From NCBI RefSeq assembly GCF_010500615.1, contig NZ_JAAGNX010000002.1:1035478-1099477 (forward strand): 64,000 bases of DNA. The letters are read 5' to 3'. Every line of letters starts with the position of its first letter. Within the stretch, counting starts at the first letter, position 1. This DNA comes from Oceanipulchritudo coccoides (GTDB taxonomy: Bacteria > Verrucomicrobiota > Verrucomicrobiia > Opitutales > Oceanipulchritudinaceae). Position numbers and translations under genes: made by a program. The notes under the pieces are model-generated. The model had not been told where the DNA came from, made no database searches, and saw nothing but the letters and a program-made list of their open reading frames with translations. Below are positions 17,941 through 26,573 of the stretch, in pieces.

Positions 17941-20121
17941 ATGACGACAACACCCGATTTTACAAAGTTAGACTACCGAGCGGACAGCAGCGGTAAGGGG
18001 TACGCAGACTGGAAAGCGGCCCTTGAGAAGAAGACCGGCAAACGCGCCGAGGATCATGTCTGGGACACCATGGAACAAATCCCGGTGAAGCCATTGTACA
18101 GCAAGGAAGACCTTGCCGGCATGGAACACCTTGACTACCAGGCGGGCGTGGCCCCGTTCCTGCGCGGGCCTTACGCCACCATGTATGTCTTCCGCCCATG
18201 GACGGTTCGTCAGTATGCGGGGTTTTCCACGGCTGAGGAATCCAACGCCTTTTATCGCCGGAATCTTGCCGCCGGGCAGACGGGGCTCTCCGTGGCATTT
18301 GACCTTGCAACCCACCGCGGATACGACAGCGACCATGAGCGTGTTGTCGGGGACGTCGGGAAAGCCGGTGTAGCGATTGATTCGATACTGGACATGCAGG
18401 TCCTGTTTGACCGCATTCCACTGAACAAGGTCTCCGTTTCCATGACGATGAACGGCGCCGTTCTGCCGATCATGGCCTTTTACATTGTGGCCGCGCTCGA
18501 GCAGGGTGCGAAGCTGGAGGAGCTAGCGGGAACGATCCAGAATGACATTCTCAAGGAATACATGGTGCGGAACACCTACATCTATCCGCCCATTCCGAGC
18601 ATGAAAATCATTGCGGACATCTTTGAGTTCACTTCCCAGAAGATGCCCAAGTTCAACTCGATCTCCATTTCCGGTTATCACATGCAGGAAGCGGGAGCGA
18701 CTGCCGACCTTGAGATGGCCTACACCCTTGCCGACGGCCTGGAGTATCTGCGCACGGGCATTGACGCCGGCATTGACATTGATGCCTTCGCCCCACGCTT
18801 GAGCTTTTTCTGGGCACAAGGGAAGAACTACTTCATGGAAGTGGCCAAGATGCGCGCGGCGCGCCTCATCTGGTCCAAGTTGGTGAACCAATTCAATCCC
18901 AGGAACCCGAAGTCGTTGGCCCTGCGGACGCACTCGCAGACCAGTGGATGGAGCCTCACTGAGCAGGACCCGTACAACAACGTCACACGGACATGCGTCG
19001 AGGCCATGGCGGCCGCAATGGGACACACCCAGAGCTTGCACACCAACGCCTTGGATGAGGCGATCGCCTTGCCGACCGATTTCTCTGCCAGGATTGCGCG
19101 TAACACGCAGCTCTTCCTGCAGGACGAAACGGGGATTTGCAAAGTCATTGATCCGTGGGGTGGCAGTTATTATGTCGAAGCGCTCACGCATGCCCTGAAG
19201 GAACGCGCGTGGGCTCACATACAGGAAGTCGAGGAGCTCGGTGGAATGGCCAAGGCCATTGAGACAGGGCTTCCGAAAATGCGTATTGAGGAAGCGGCGG
19301 CCCGGCGCCAGGCACGCATTGACAGCGGCCGTGAAACCATTGTCGGGGTGAACAAGTACCGCCTCGAGAAAGAGGACCCGCTTGAGATTCTTGATGTCGA
19401 CAACACAGCTGTTCGCGAGTCGCAATTAAAGCGGCTGGCCAAGCTCCGTGAAGAGCGGGATGAATCGGCTTGTCGCCAGACGCTTGAGCGCCTGACCAAG
19501 GCTGCAGCCGGGGAGACGGACGAGAATCTGCTCCAAGTGGCCATTGAGGCAACGCAGGCCCGGGCCTCCCTTGGGGAAATTTCTGACGCCCTTGAGAAAG
19601 TCTATGGTCGCCATCAGGCTGTAATTCGTTCGATTAGTGGTGTGTACAGTAGTGAATACGGTGACAAGGACGAGGTGGAGAAGATCCGCGCACGTGCCGA
19701 CGCCTTTGCTGAAAAGGAAGGCCGTCGCCCACGTATCATGGTTGCGAAGATGGGGCAGGACGGGCACGACCGGGGAGCCAAGGTCGTGGCAACCGCTTAT
19801 GCCGACCTCGGATTCGACGTGGATATCGGGGCTTTGTTCCAAACACCGGAGGAAACAGCAGCCCAAGCCGTTGAGAATGACGTCCACATCGTGGCGATGA
19901 GCTCACTGGCGGCTGGCCACAAGACACTTTTGCCCAAGCTGGTGGCTGCACTGGCTTCCCATGGACGAGAGGATATTCTTGTCGTGGCTGGGGGCGTTAT
20001 CCCCGCACAGGATTATGATGATCTCTACGCCAAAGGCGCCTCGGCGATCTTTGGCCCGGGGACAATTATCACCGAGTCTGCCCGCAAGCTCCTGAGCCTG
20101 CTGGAAGGGCAGGTTGAATAG
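17941..20121 (+). CDS. mutB: Methylmalonyl-CoA mutase large (alpha) subunit
   Basis: 726-residue adenosylcobalamin-dependent catalytic subunit that interconverts succinyl-CoA and (R)-methylmalonyl-CoA. Substrate-domain signatures are [38 protein letters not shown] and [19 protein letters not shown]. The C-terminal B12-binding domain has DGHDRGAK, whose His is the cobalt ligand, then ALFQTPEE and [12 protein letters not shown]. Intact full length. With mutA and meaB it forms a three-gene operon feeding the Na+-pumping decarboxylase encoded on the opposite strand. Confidence 0.97.
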   Translation: MTTTPDFTKLDYRADSSGKGYADWKAALEKKTGKRAEDHVWDTMEQIPVKPLYSKEDLAGMEHLDYQAGVAPFLRGPYATMYVFRPWTVRQYAGFSTAEESNAFYRRNLAAGQTGLSVAFDLATHRGYDSDHERVVGDVGKAGVAIDSILDMQVLFDRIPLNKVSVSMTMNGAVLPIMAFYIVAALEQGAKLEELAGTIQNDILKEYMVRNTYIYPPIPSMKIIADIFEFTSQKMPKFNSISISGYHMQEAGATADLEMAYTLADGLEYLRTGIDAGIDIDAFAPRLSFFWAQGKNYFMEVAKMRAARLIWSKLVNQFNPRNPKSLALRTHSQTSGWSLTEQDPYNNVTRTCVEAMAAAMGHTQSLHTNALDEAIALPTDFSARIARNTQLFLQDETGICKVIDPWGGSYYVEALTHALKERAWAHIQEVEELGGMAKAIETGLPKMRIEEAAARRQARIDSGRETIVGVNKYRLEKEDPLEILDVDNTAVRESQLKRLAKLREERDESACRQTLERLTKAAAGETDENLLQVAIEATQARASLGEISDALEKVYGRHQAVIRSISGVYSSEYGDKDEVEKIRARADAFAEKEGRRPRIMVAKMGQDGHDRGAKVVATAYADLGFDVDIGALFQTPEETAAQAVENDVHIVAMSSLAAGHKTLLPKLVAALASHGREDILVVAGGVIPAQDYDDLYAKGASAIFGPGTIITESARKLLSLLEGQVE

Positions 20122-20141
20122 GGGCAGGGGTTTGGTTTCTG

Positions 20142-21281
20142 ATGACAGAAAGTGATGAACGAAAGCGACCCGAGTGGGCACCTGCCGAAGGTGGCGAGGG
20201 GTTTGCTTCGAACGTCATGAAAGGTGTTGAGGGAGGTCATGACGGCATGCCCGGCAGTCTTCCGAGTATTTCCTCCAAGCCACCTGCGAAGCGCCGGCAG
20301 TTATCGGTAGATGAGCTTGAAATCGGGATCCGTTCAGGTGACCGGACGCTTCTGGCCCGCGCCATAACGCTGGTCGAAAGCAATGCGCCCGCCCATCAGG
20401 CCCTCGCGCAGGAATTGCTCGACCGCTTGATGCCGGAAACCGGCAAGTCGCTTCGGGTCGGCATCACGGGCGTGCCCGGCGCAGGCAAGTCCACGATGAT
20501 TGATACCCTTGGTGCCATGCTGTGCGAGAAAGGGTTTAAAGTCGCGGTCCTTGCGGTGGATCCGTCCAGTTCGGTCACCAAGGGAAGCATTCTCGGTGAC
20601 AAGACACGGATGGAAAAGCTTCTGGGCCACAAGTCCGCCTTTGTGCGTCCGTCCCCGACGGGTGGTTGCCTTGGCGGGGTGGCCCGAAAGACGCGCGAGA
20701 CGCTGCTTCTGTGTGAGGCCTTCGGGTTTGATGTCATTCTTCTGGAGACGGTCGGGGTCGGTCAGAGCGAAGTCACCGTGCGATCGATGGTCGACTTCTT
20801 CCTGCTTGTCATGATTTCCGGCGCGGGGGATGAGCTGCAGGGCATCAAGAAGGGCGTTATCGAATTGGCCGACGCCATTGTCGTGAACAAGGCCGACGGC
20901 GACAACGTCCGCAAGGCGCGCATGGCGAAGGCGGAATACAACCGCGTCCTCAGTTTCCTGCACCCATGCACGGAAGGTTGGAAGACAAAAGCCTACATGG
21001 CATCAGCGCTTACCAAAGAGGGGATTCCCGAGCTGTGGGAGAAAATTCAACTCTTCAAGGAGACTGTCCAGGCGAATGGTGTATTTGAAAAACGACGACA
21101 AACCCAGAACCTTGACTGGATGCACGAGCTCTTGAACGAGGCTCTGCGGCAACGCTTTCTCGCAAACACGGTCATGCACGGACGGCTACAGGATTTGTCG
21201 GCTGCCGTGGCACGGGGGGAAGTGCCTCCGGTGAAGGCTGTCGAGGACTTGATTGAACATTGGGTCCGGTTGGACCGGTAA
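20142..21281 (+). CDS. meaB: MeaB/ArgK-family GTPase chaperone of the mutase
   Basis: G3E-type P-loop GTPase that guards cobalamin loading and protects methylmalonyl-CoA mutase from inactivation. 379 residues. Walker A is GVPGAGKST (about 110-118), the switch/Mg region is VDPSSSVTKGSILGDKTRM, and the base-specificity motif is VNKADGD. The first 45 residues are a poorly conserved, Gly/Pro-rich extension, so a later start is possible, though no better ATG with context is evident. It lies 20 bases after mutB; its stop codon abuts a partial copy of the palindromic repeat. Confidence 0.93.
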   Translation: MTESDERKRPEWAPAEGGEGFASNVMKGVEGGHDGMPGSLPSISSKPPAKRRQLSVDELEIGIRSGDRTLLARAITLVESNAPAHQALAQELLDRLMPETGKSLRVGITGVPGAGKSTMIDTLGAMLCEKGFKVAVLAVDPSSSVTKGSILGDKTRMEKLLGHKSAFVRPSPTGGCLGGVARKTRETLLLCEAFGFDVILLETVGVGQSEVTVRSMVDFFLLVMISGAGDELQGIKKGVIELADAIVVNKADGDNVRKARMAKAEYNRVLSFLHPCTEGWKTKAYMASALTKEGIPELWEKIQLFKETVQANGVFEKRRQTQNLDWMHELLNEALRQRFLANTVMHGRLQDLSAAVARGEVPPVKAVEDLIEHWVRLDR

Positions 21282-21333
21282 CCGGGCCTGAAGGTTGACA
21301 GGAGGCGTAACCGGGCCTGAAGGCCCGACTCAT
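21281..21333. repeat. REP family 1: one partial and one full unit in direct orientation
   Basis: A 14-base partial copy (ACCGGGCCTGAAGG, 21281-21294) abuts the meaB stop codon. A complete 24-base copy follows at 21310-21333. The core CGGGCCT-GA-AGGCCCG is a 7-bp hairpin. The full unit is identical to the right arm of the inverted pair at 26086-26145. It sits between convergent meaB and holB. Confidence 0.8.
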
Positions 21334-21353
21334 GGCGGCTTTCTTGCGGTGTT

Positions 21354-22316
21354 CTAGACCGTCCAGATTTTCAGGGAACGGAGGAAGAATCCCTCAAGGG
21401 CGGCATCGTCCTTCATGTTGAGGGCGAGCAGGCCCATGCAGGATTCCAAGGCGGCAATGGCCTGGGTCAATGCGTCGGCAGGGAAGGGGACTTCGTGGCT
21501 CAGCTCGATGGCCGCAAGGCGTGTCGCTTCTTCAATGTCGATAAGAAGCTTGTCGCGAATGCCTTTTTGCAGACCCACTTTCATGGCATCCAGCTCTTCA
21601 TCCGATAGGTGTTCAGGGATGGAATCGGCCTGCTCCTTCCATGAGGCTTCAGAGCTTGCCTCCACCTTGTCGACAAAGCGCGAGAGCAGGCCATACGCTT
21701 GCAGGATTGCCCGGTCGGGCTCGGCGCGGGCGGAGGCGGAATCGGCATGGAGCCATTTAATCCAGTTGCCGTAATCGGAAATCCACTGGGTCCAGTCTTC
21801 GTCCCGTTTGCGGCTTAACTGGCTGGGAATCTTAAATTGGAATGACCGTGAGCGAATGGTCTCGATGATATCATAGGGCCGGGTGCTCAGCAGGAGGATC
21901 AAGGTTTGCGGCGGAGGTTCTTCCAGCGTTTTCAGAAATGCGTTGGCGGCCTGTGGATTCAAGCGGTCAGCTTCGTATACCACCGCCACCTTGTAGCCGC
22001 CCTGGTTGGAGGTCTGGTTCAGTTGGCGGATGAGATGCCGCATTGTGTTGGGCTCGTCCTTGCCACGTTCCCCGACAATGATCCGGCGGGATTTTTTCGA
22101 CGGGCGCAGCGTGAAGTAGTCGGCGTGCGAGTCCGTCTTGCCCTTTGCTTTCAAAATGGTTCCGGCAAGTGCTTGGGCCACGCTTTCAAGCAGCACCAGA
22201 TCATCTCCCTTGAGGAGAATTGCGTGAGCCAACCGGCCCTTTTCGAAATTGGCCTCGAGGGTCTTGACCGGCCGGAGGGCGCGGATTTCAGCTGGTAGCT
22301 GGCTCAGGCCCGACAT
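21354..22316 (-). CDS. holB: DNA polymerase III delta-prime subunit-like protein
   Basis: Clamp-loader subunit, 320 residues from the ATG at 22316 (MSGLSQLPAEIRAL). AAA+ features: a degenerate P-loop region (HAILLKGDDLVLLE), the AVVYEADRLNPQAANAFLKTLEEPPP segment typical of HolB, and sensor/arginine-finger-like TIRSRSFQF. The P-loop lacks GKT, as in other delta-prime subunits. The longer in-frame ORF to 22460 would run into tmk and is rejected. It starts two bases after the tmk stop triplet on the same strand, a common tmk-holB pairing. Confidence 0.88.
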   Translation of the reverse strand: MSGLSQLPAEIRALRPVKTLEANFEKGRLAHAILLKGDDLVLLESVAQALAGTILKAKGKTDSHADYFTLRPSKKSRRIIVGERGKDEPNTMRHLIRQLNQTSNQGGYKVAVVYEADRLNPQAANAFLKTLEEPPPQTLILLLSTRPYDIIETIRSRSFQFKIPSQLSRKRDEDWTQWISDYGNWIKWLHADSASARAEPDRAILQAYGLLSRFVDKVEASSEASWKEQADSIPEHLSDEELDAMKVGLQKGIRDKLLIDIEEATRLAAIELSHEVPFPADALTQAIAALESCMGLLALNMKDDAALEGFFLRSLKIWTV

Positions 22317-22317
22317 G

Positions 22318-22965
22318 TTAGATGACGCGCTGGCGGAGTTGCTTCCAGATGGCGTTTTCCAGCTCATCCCGATGCAATTCGCCATCAACAACGATAAAGC
22401 GTTCCGGCATGGCCTTGGCCAGCATGAGGTACCCGTTGCGCACCTTCTGGTAAAACTCAATGTTCTCCTTTTCCATCCGGTCGGGCAAGTCGTTGGCCCG
22501 GTGCTTCACCCGCTGCAGGCCGACTTCCGCATCAAGGTCAATGACCACGGTGACATCTGGCTTGGTTTCCCCAACGGCAAAGGTGTTGATCATATGGACC
22601 GGCTCCGACTGGATATTGCGGGCAACCCCCTGATAGACCGTTGTCGAATCCATGAATCGGTCACAAAGGACGATCTTGCCGGCTTCCACGGCGGGGAGAA
22701 TGACTTCGCGCACCAGCTGGGCGCGACTCGCGGCAAAGAGTAGCAGCTCCGTTTCGGGCATCATGTTATGCCCCTCGGCTGCGTGCATGAGCGTGTGCCG
22801 GATCTCTTCACCGATCGGTGTTCCACCCGGTTCGCGAGTCACAATAACCTCATATCCGGCATCTTCAAAACGGTCGGCAATGCGGCTGATCTGGGTGGAC
22901 TTTCCGCTGCCCTCGGATCCTTCAAATGAGATGAGAAATCCCCGTGTGTCGTCGTTCTCTGTCAT
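22318..22965 (-). CDS. tmk: Thymidylate kinase
   Basis: Phosphorylates dTMP to dTDP. 215 residues with P-loop FEGSEGSGKSTQ near residues 14-25, the DRE/R motif TREPGGTPIGEEIR and the dTMP-binding DRFMDST stretch. A LID segment around LPDRMEKEN follows. Length and order are ordinary. It lies between the PfkB-family kinase gene and holB. Confidence 0.96.
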   Translation of the reverse strand: MTENDDTRGFLISFEGSEGSGKSTQISRIADRFEDAGYEVIVTREPGGTPIGEEIRHTLMHAAEGHNMMPETELLLFAASRAQLVREVILPAVEAGKIVLCDRFMDSTTVYQGVARNIQSEPVHMINTFAVGETKPDVTVVIDLDAEVGLQRVKHRANDLPDRMEKENIEFYQKVRNGYLMLAKAMPERFIVVDGELHRDELENAIWKQLRQRVI

Positions 22966-22973
22966 GCTTTTAA

Positions 22974-24101
22974 TTAATCAGATAATGAGCCGGAGGTCCA
23001 GCTTTCGATGAAGCGAGCGGTTTCCCTCAGTGAGGGGCTGCGGCCTGTGCGGACATACTGACCGCTGGTGGCCACGGCGACCATCAGGCAGGCCTCAGGC
23101 GAAAGGCCAATGACCTCGGCCGCGGCAAATCCCGAATTAAAATGGTCTCCGGCCCCCGTGGAAATTTTTGGGGACTTGCAGAAGGGCCCCTCGACATACC
23201 ATGCACCATCCCGCGTGGCGCAGGCGGCCCCCGACCGTGGATGAATGACCACGCAGGGAAGGTTGAGGGCGTTGCGAATCCGGGTGGCGCCGGACTTGAG
23301 CGAGTCCGCCTCCTCCTCGACGCTGCCGAGTTCGAAGACATCGCATACCTGCTTTGCTTCGGAGAGATTCAGGCCGAGGGTGACTGAGCCGTGCGAGCGG
23401 AACTTTGAAATGACATTGAGCACTTCCTTCAAATCACCACGGGAGCGTTTGGCCGGATCGGCCAGGTCAAAGTAAAACCAGCGGCCGGATTCCTTCGGGC
23501 CAAGGTTTGGCAGGACGCGAGTGAGGAGGCCCTCGAAAATGGCGGTCATGTTGGGGATCATGGTCCAGTTGACGAGGGCGATGAGATCGGCGCGGTTTAC
23601 AGCGTCGATGAAAGCCCCTTCTCCCATCACTTCAAGAATACGGTCCAAGGTAAGGTCATCGAGGCCCTTCATCGATCCAAGCATGATCTTCCCGTCGGTA
23701 AACTCGAGAGCGTGCGTAATGCCGGGAGCACAGATGCTGACGGCGTTTGTATTTTTGGCAAATTCCTCGAAGACCGCTTCCATTGGCTGGCCAAGGGCAC
23801 CGATGTATTGGACCTTCAAGCCATCGGCAACAAGCGCATTGGCCATGATGGGACCGTTACCACCAAGCTTTTCATATTCCTCGTACAGCTCGATATTGGC
23901 CGACTCTCCAGCGGCATCGATGATGCGTTGCCCGAACGCTTCAATGGTCGGGATCGGCTCAAAATCGGCACCCTGTCCGAAGCGGCTGTCGACCGGCTTG
24001 ATGATCTTGTCGACAAATCCGTCCAGGCCGACGATAGCCGATTTTGTGGAGGCAGTGGCCATCTTTTCAGACAGCTCGTTCAGGATATTCTTGGCATTCA
24101 T
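22974..24101 (-). CDS. PfkB-family carbohydrate kinase
   Basis: 375-residue ribokinase-fold sugar or nucleoside kinase. The C-terminal anion-hole/catalytic motif is STGAGDHFNSGF, where the usual GAGDxF is kept with the catalytic Asp and a His at the variable position. An N-terminal VGLDGFVDKI and KLGGNGPIMANAL region form the substrate pocket. The substrate cannot be read from sequence; it is not in a sugar operon but next to tmk and holB, so a housekeeping or salvage role is as likely as sugar catabolism. Divergent from exbB across about 115 bases. Confidence 0.85.
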   Translation of the reverse strand: MNAKNILNELSEKMATASTKSAIVGLDGFVDKIIKPVDSRFGQGADFEPIPTIEAFGQRIIDAAGESANIELYEEYEKLGGNGPIMANALVADGLKVQYIGALGQPMEAVFEEFAKNTNAVSICAPGITHALEFTDGKIMLGSMKGLDDLTLDRILEVMGEGAFIDAVNRADLIALVNWTMIPNMTAIFEGLLTRVLPNLGPKESGRWFYFDLADPAKRSRGDLKEVLNVISKFRSHGSVTLGLNLSEAKQVCDVFELGSVEEEADSLKSGATRIRNALNLPCVVIHPRSGAACATRDGAWYVEGPFCKSPKISTGAGDHFNSGFAAAEVIGLSPEACLMVAVATSGQYVRTGRSPSLRETARFIESWTSGSLSD

Positions 24102-24216
24102 TCGTGGAATAATCTCTATTTTGGAAAAGGACCATTGGACCGCATCGCCACTGGCCTTGTCGAGAAAAATGCGGGTGAGGGGGACTTTTCAATTGCGGCC
24201 CCTCGGACTGCTTCAA

Positions 24217-24915
24217 ATGATTTCCCTACCGATGTTTATCTTTGATGTTTTCACGCCGCTGGTCGAGTCGCCCAATCTGGGCATGATTCAGGCCTTCGCA
24301 CAAGCCAACCTCGCCGGGAAGGCGATTGTCATGCTGCTGGGTGTCTTCAGCATGGTGGCCTGGACGGTCATGGTTGGCAAATATATGGAGCTGGCCAAGT
24401 TTCGTGACCAGAACCGCGGCTTCCAAATGCGACTGGATGCCACCGAGCGTATCCTCACCATTGATCCCAAACTGCCAGAGGCCAAAGGACCGTATGCACA
24501 CCTGGGGCGCGAAGGGTTGAAGGCCTATCACACGAGCGCCAAGAGCCGCAACGCGATCGCCCATGTGGAGAATTCCCTGCAGCGGGCCGTGGCTTGGTCA
24601 CAGTTGCGCTATGAAAGCCGCATGACCCTGCTCGGTTCCATTGTTTCGGGTGCTCCGTTCCTCGGACTTCTCGGAACAGTCTGGGGGGTAATGGACGCTT
24701 TTGGTGCCATCGCTGGCTCGGAGGGTGCCAGTATCGCTACGCTCGCCCCGGGGGTTTCCGGTGCTCTTTTGACGACTGTCATGGGCCTGCTCGTCGCGAT
24801 TCCCTCGGTATTTGGCTATAATTATCTCCTGACGCAGGTGAAGCTGCTCATTACCGATCTGGAAAATTTTGCCAGCCTGCTGGCGGACCGCATTGAAATT
24901 GAATCAAGCGACTGA
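24217..24915 (+). CDS. exbB: ExbB/TolQ-type proton channel protein
   Basis: 232-residue MotA/TolQ/ExbB inner-membrane protein with three hydrophobic segments: about 25-45 (AIVMLLGVFSMVAWTVMVG) and a pair after residue 140 with the family block LGSIVSGAPFLGLLGTVWGVMDAF and GVSGALLTTVMGLLVAIPSVFGYNYL. It powers TonB together with ExbD. The start is the ATG at 24217 (MISLPMFIF), with a second ATG at 24232 also usable. The in-frame extension back to 23521 lies antisense in the PfkB-family gene and is rejected. First gene of exbB-exbD-tonB. Confidence 0.92.
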   Translation: MISLPMFIFDVFTPLVESPNLGMIQAFAQANLAGKAIVMLLGVFSMVAWTVMVGKYMELAKFRDQNRGFQMRLDATERILTIDPKLPEAKGPYAHLGREGLKAYHTSAKSRNAIAHVENSLQRAVAWSQLRYESRMTLLGSIVSGAPFLGLLGTVWGVMDAFGAIAGSEGASIATLAPGVSGALLTTVMGLLVAIPSVFGYNYLLTQVKLLITDLENFASLLADRIEIESSD

Positions 24916-24920
24916 TCTGG

Positions 24921-25334
24921 ATGGCCCGTAAATTTCATCGCCGCAAGCCGCTCGAGGCCATGTCGGAGCTCAACGTGACCCCGTTGATCGACCTCGCTTT
25001 TGCCTTGTTGATCATCTTCATGATCACGGCGCCCCTGCTTCAGCAGACAATCGATATCCGCGTCCCGACGGAATCCGCCCGCCCGCAACCCAGTGAGCCA
25101 ATAGAGCCACTGATGTTGTCCATCGATCCGCAGGGACAGTTTTTCTGGGGTGATCAGGCAGTCGGGGACAACGAAATGCAGTCACGTCTCGTTCTTGTCG
25201 CGGACACGGATGAGCCTCCGGTCGTGCAGATCCGTGCGGATGCCGGTCTGCCCTACCAGCGGGTTGTCGACTTGCTGGATCTGGTCAAGGGGGCTGGCCT
25301 GAGCAAGATCAGCCTCGAGACACGCGCCCGCTGA
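24921..25334 (+). CDS. exbD: ExbD/TolR biopolymer transport protein
   Basis: 137 residues, one N-terminal membrane helix (LIDLAFALLIIFMITAPLL) holding the proton-path Asp of the LIDLAF motif, followed by a periplasmic domain. The preceding stretch MSELNVTPLID is the family hallmark. It lies 5 bases after exbB and its stop overlaps the tonB start, so the three are co-translated. The unit would energise TonB-dependent receptors such as the one at 57.7-59.8 kb. Confidence 0.94.
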   Translation: MARKFHRRKPLEAMSELNVTPLIDLAFALLIIFMITAPLLQQTIDIRVPTESARPQPSEPIEPLMLSIDPQGQFFWGDQAVGDNEMQSRLVLVADTDEPPVVQIRADAGLPYQRVVDLLDLVKGAGLSKISLETRAR

Positions 25335-26074
25335 TGGAACGACAGACCAAGCAATCAATGGTCATCTCGGTCATGGTGCATGTTGCCTTGGTCGGGGCCG
25401 CCTTTTTGTTTATCTTTATCGAATCCTGGATGAAGAAGCCGGAGCCTGTCGTCTTCGAGCTGGTCGCGGCCGCGTCCCCGCAGGTCAATGAGGCGCCCAT
25501 GGATGATCTCCCCGATGTCCCCCTCGAGCCACTGAAGGTCGATCAGCCCGATCCGATCAAGCCGGTTCCCGAGGTGCCGGATCTGCCTGAGCCCGAACCC
25601 GAGCCTGAGCCCGAGCCGGAGCCGGTCAAAAAACTTTCCTACGAGGACTGGGCCAAGAACCGCGACCTGCCGGAACGTGTTCAGCGTGTTCAGAAGCCCA
25701 AACCGAAACCCGTCCGCAACGTGCCGGAAATTGAGACCGATGTCCGGGCGCGGCTCGAGAAGCAGCTTTCGCCCATTAAAATCCAAGGCGTTGACCTGAG
25801 CCAGATCGAGAGCTCCGATGCCCTGCAGCGCTATCTTTCCGCCCTCCGCCAACGCATCCAGCAGGCCTTTGAGCCCTCTGGCTCCAACCTTGAGGCGGAA
25901 GCTTACTTCACAATCACGGCAGGCGGTTTGCTTTCCAGTGCCCAGATCCATCGGTCCTCCGGCAACGCGGCTTTTGACCGTTCCGTCCTCCGCACCCTCC
26001 AGACCGCACGCTCTCCCGGCCCGCCCCCGGGCAACCGGGACTATACTTTCTCACTGGTCTTCAGGTCGGAGTAG
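25334..26074 (+). CDS. TonB-like energy-transducing protein
   Basis: 246 residues: a short cytoplasmic N-terminus, a signal-anchor helix (VISVMVHVALVGAAFLFIFI), a Pro/Glu-rich spacer with an uninterrupted EPEPEPEPEPEP run around residues 85-100, then a C-terminal domain (ALQRYLSALRQRIQQAFEP ... GNAAFDRSVLRTLQTARSPGPPP) of TonB/TolA C-terminal type. The start codon overlaps the exbD stop (ATGA). With exbB and exbD it completes an energy-transduction unit. TonB rather than TolA is favoured because tolB and pal are absent. Confidence 0.85.
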   Translation: MERQTKQSMVISVMVHVALVGAAFLFIFIESWMKKPEPVVFELVAAASPQVNEAPMDDLPDVPLEPLKVDQPDPIKPVPEVPDLPEPEPEPEPEPEPVKKLSYEDWAKNRDLPERVQRVQKPKPKPVRNVPEIETDVRARLEKQLSPIKIQGVDLSQIESSDALQRYLSALRQRIQQAFEPSGSNLEAEAYFTITAGGLLSSAQIHRSSGNAAFDRSVLRTLQTARSPGPPPGNRDYTFSLVFRSE

Positions 26075-26085
26075 GAACTGCTCCA

Positions 26086-26145
26086 ATGAGTCGGGCCTTC
26101 AGGCCCGGTCAAGCAAGTGGAACCGGGCCTGAAGGCCCGACTCAT
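26086..26145. repeat. Perfect REPIN-like inverted pair (REP family 1)
   Basis: Two 24-base arms (26086-26109 and 26122-26145) are exact reverse complements separated by 12 bases, so the unit can fold into a long hairpin; each arm also contains its own CGGGCCT-GA-AGGCCCG mini-hairpin. The right arm is identical to 21310-21333. It lies 11 bases after the tonB stop and may double as a transcription stop or mRNA stabiliser. Confidence 0.85.
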
Positions 26146-26177
26146 CTAAGCTGCCAGTTTGTTTATTAAATTTGCTG

Positions 26178-26206
26178 TTGACGCCACTTCCCGCCCCTCT
26201 TTGCTG
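26178..26206 (+). promoter_or_regulatory. Possible promoter of tRNA-Ala
   Basis: TTGACG (26178-26183) is a good -35 match about 40 bases before the tRNA. At 16-17 base spacing there is only a poor -10 (TTTGCT). Weak call based on position. Confidence 0.3.
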
Positions 26207-26220
26207 TTTTCTTCTTTGAT

Positions 26221-26296
26221 GGGGCCGTAGCTCAATTGGGAGAGCGCCACAATGGCATTGTGGAGGTCGTCGGTTCGATCCCGATCGGCTCCACCA
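26221..26296 (+). tRNA. tRNA-Ala (anticodon GGC)
   Basis: 76-base cloverleaf with encoded CCA. Acceptor GGGGCCG pairs with CGGCTCC and includes the G3:U70 wobble that is the alanine identity element. The D arm is GCTC...GAGC, the anticodon arm CCACA-ATGGCAT-TGTGG places GGC at 34-36, and the T arm is GTCGG-TTCGATC-CCGAT. Single gene, not in an operon. Confidence 0.97.
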
Positions 26297-26436
26297 TCCT
26301 TCGCTCCTCGCTTCGCCCGGAGCTTCGGATGGCAAGCCATCCGGGTCTACAACAAAAAGTGGGTCTACAACAAAAAGTGGGGAGTGCGTATTATTTTGAT
26401 GGGTCATGATGTGTAATAGGCCTCCGGCCTGTTGTT
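26291..26436. repeat. Repeat-rich non-coding stretch after tRNA-Ala
   Basis: The gene-free gap up to the first sulfatase holds an imperfect hairpin just after the tRNA (CCATCC...GGATGG arms), a tight palindrome GGATGGC-AA-GCCATCC (26327-26342) and an exact 18-base tandem duplication (26343-26360 and 26361-26378). A family 2 palindromic repeat follows at 26418-26436, identical over 19 bases to 796-814. No coding signal was seen on either strand. Confidence 0.7.
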
Positions 26437-26573
26437 TAAAGGATCATCCACACTGAGCAACCGTGCCCTGTGAAGCTCCTGCGCAACAGGATGACGCGGA
26501 GGTGGTAGTTGTTAGAGTTTCCTGCCCCTGTTTTCAGCTTGTTCCTTGGCTGATTGATGGAAATGATGCCGGC

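Noticed and set aside
23521-24216. Long N-terminal extension of exbB
   Set aside because: Lies antisense inside the PfkB-family kinase gene; conserved ExbB sequence starts only after 24217.
25580-25630. Short GAGCCC/GAGCCG tandem repeat
   Set aside because: Explained by the Glu-Pro spacer of the TonB-like protein.
26099-26407. Leftward ORF of 102 codons with a GSNRRPPQCHCGALPIELRP-like stretch
   Set aside because: It is the well-known spurious translation of the antisense strand of a tRNA gene (here tRNA-Ala) plus palindromic repeats.
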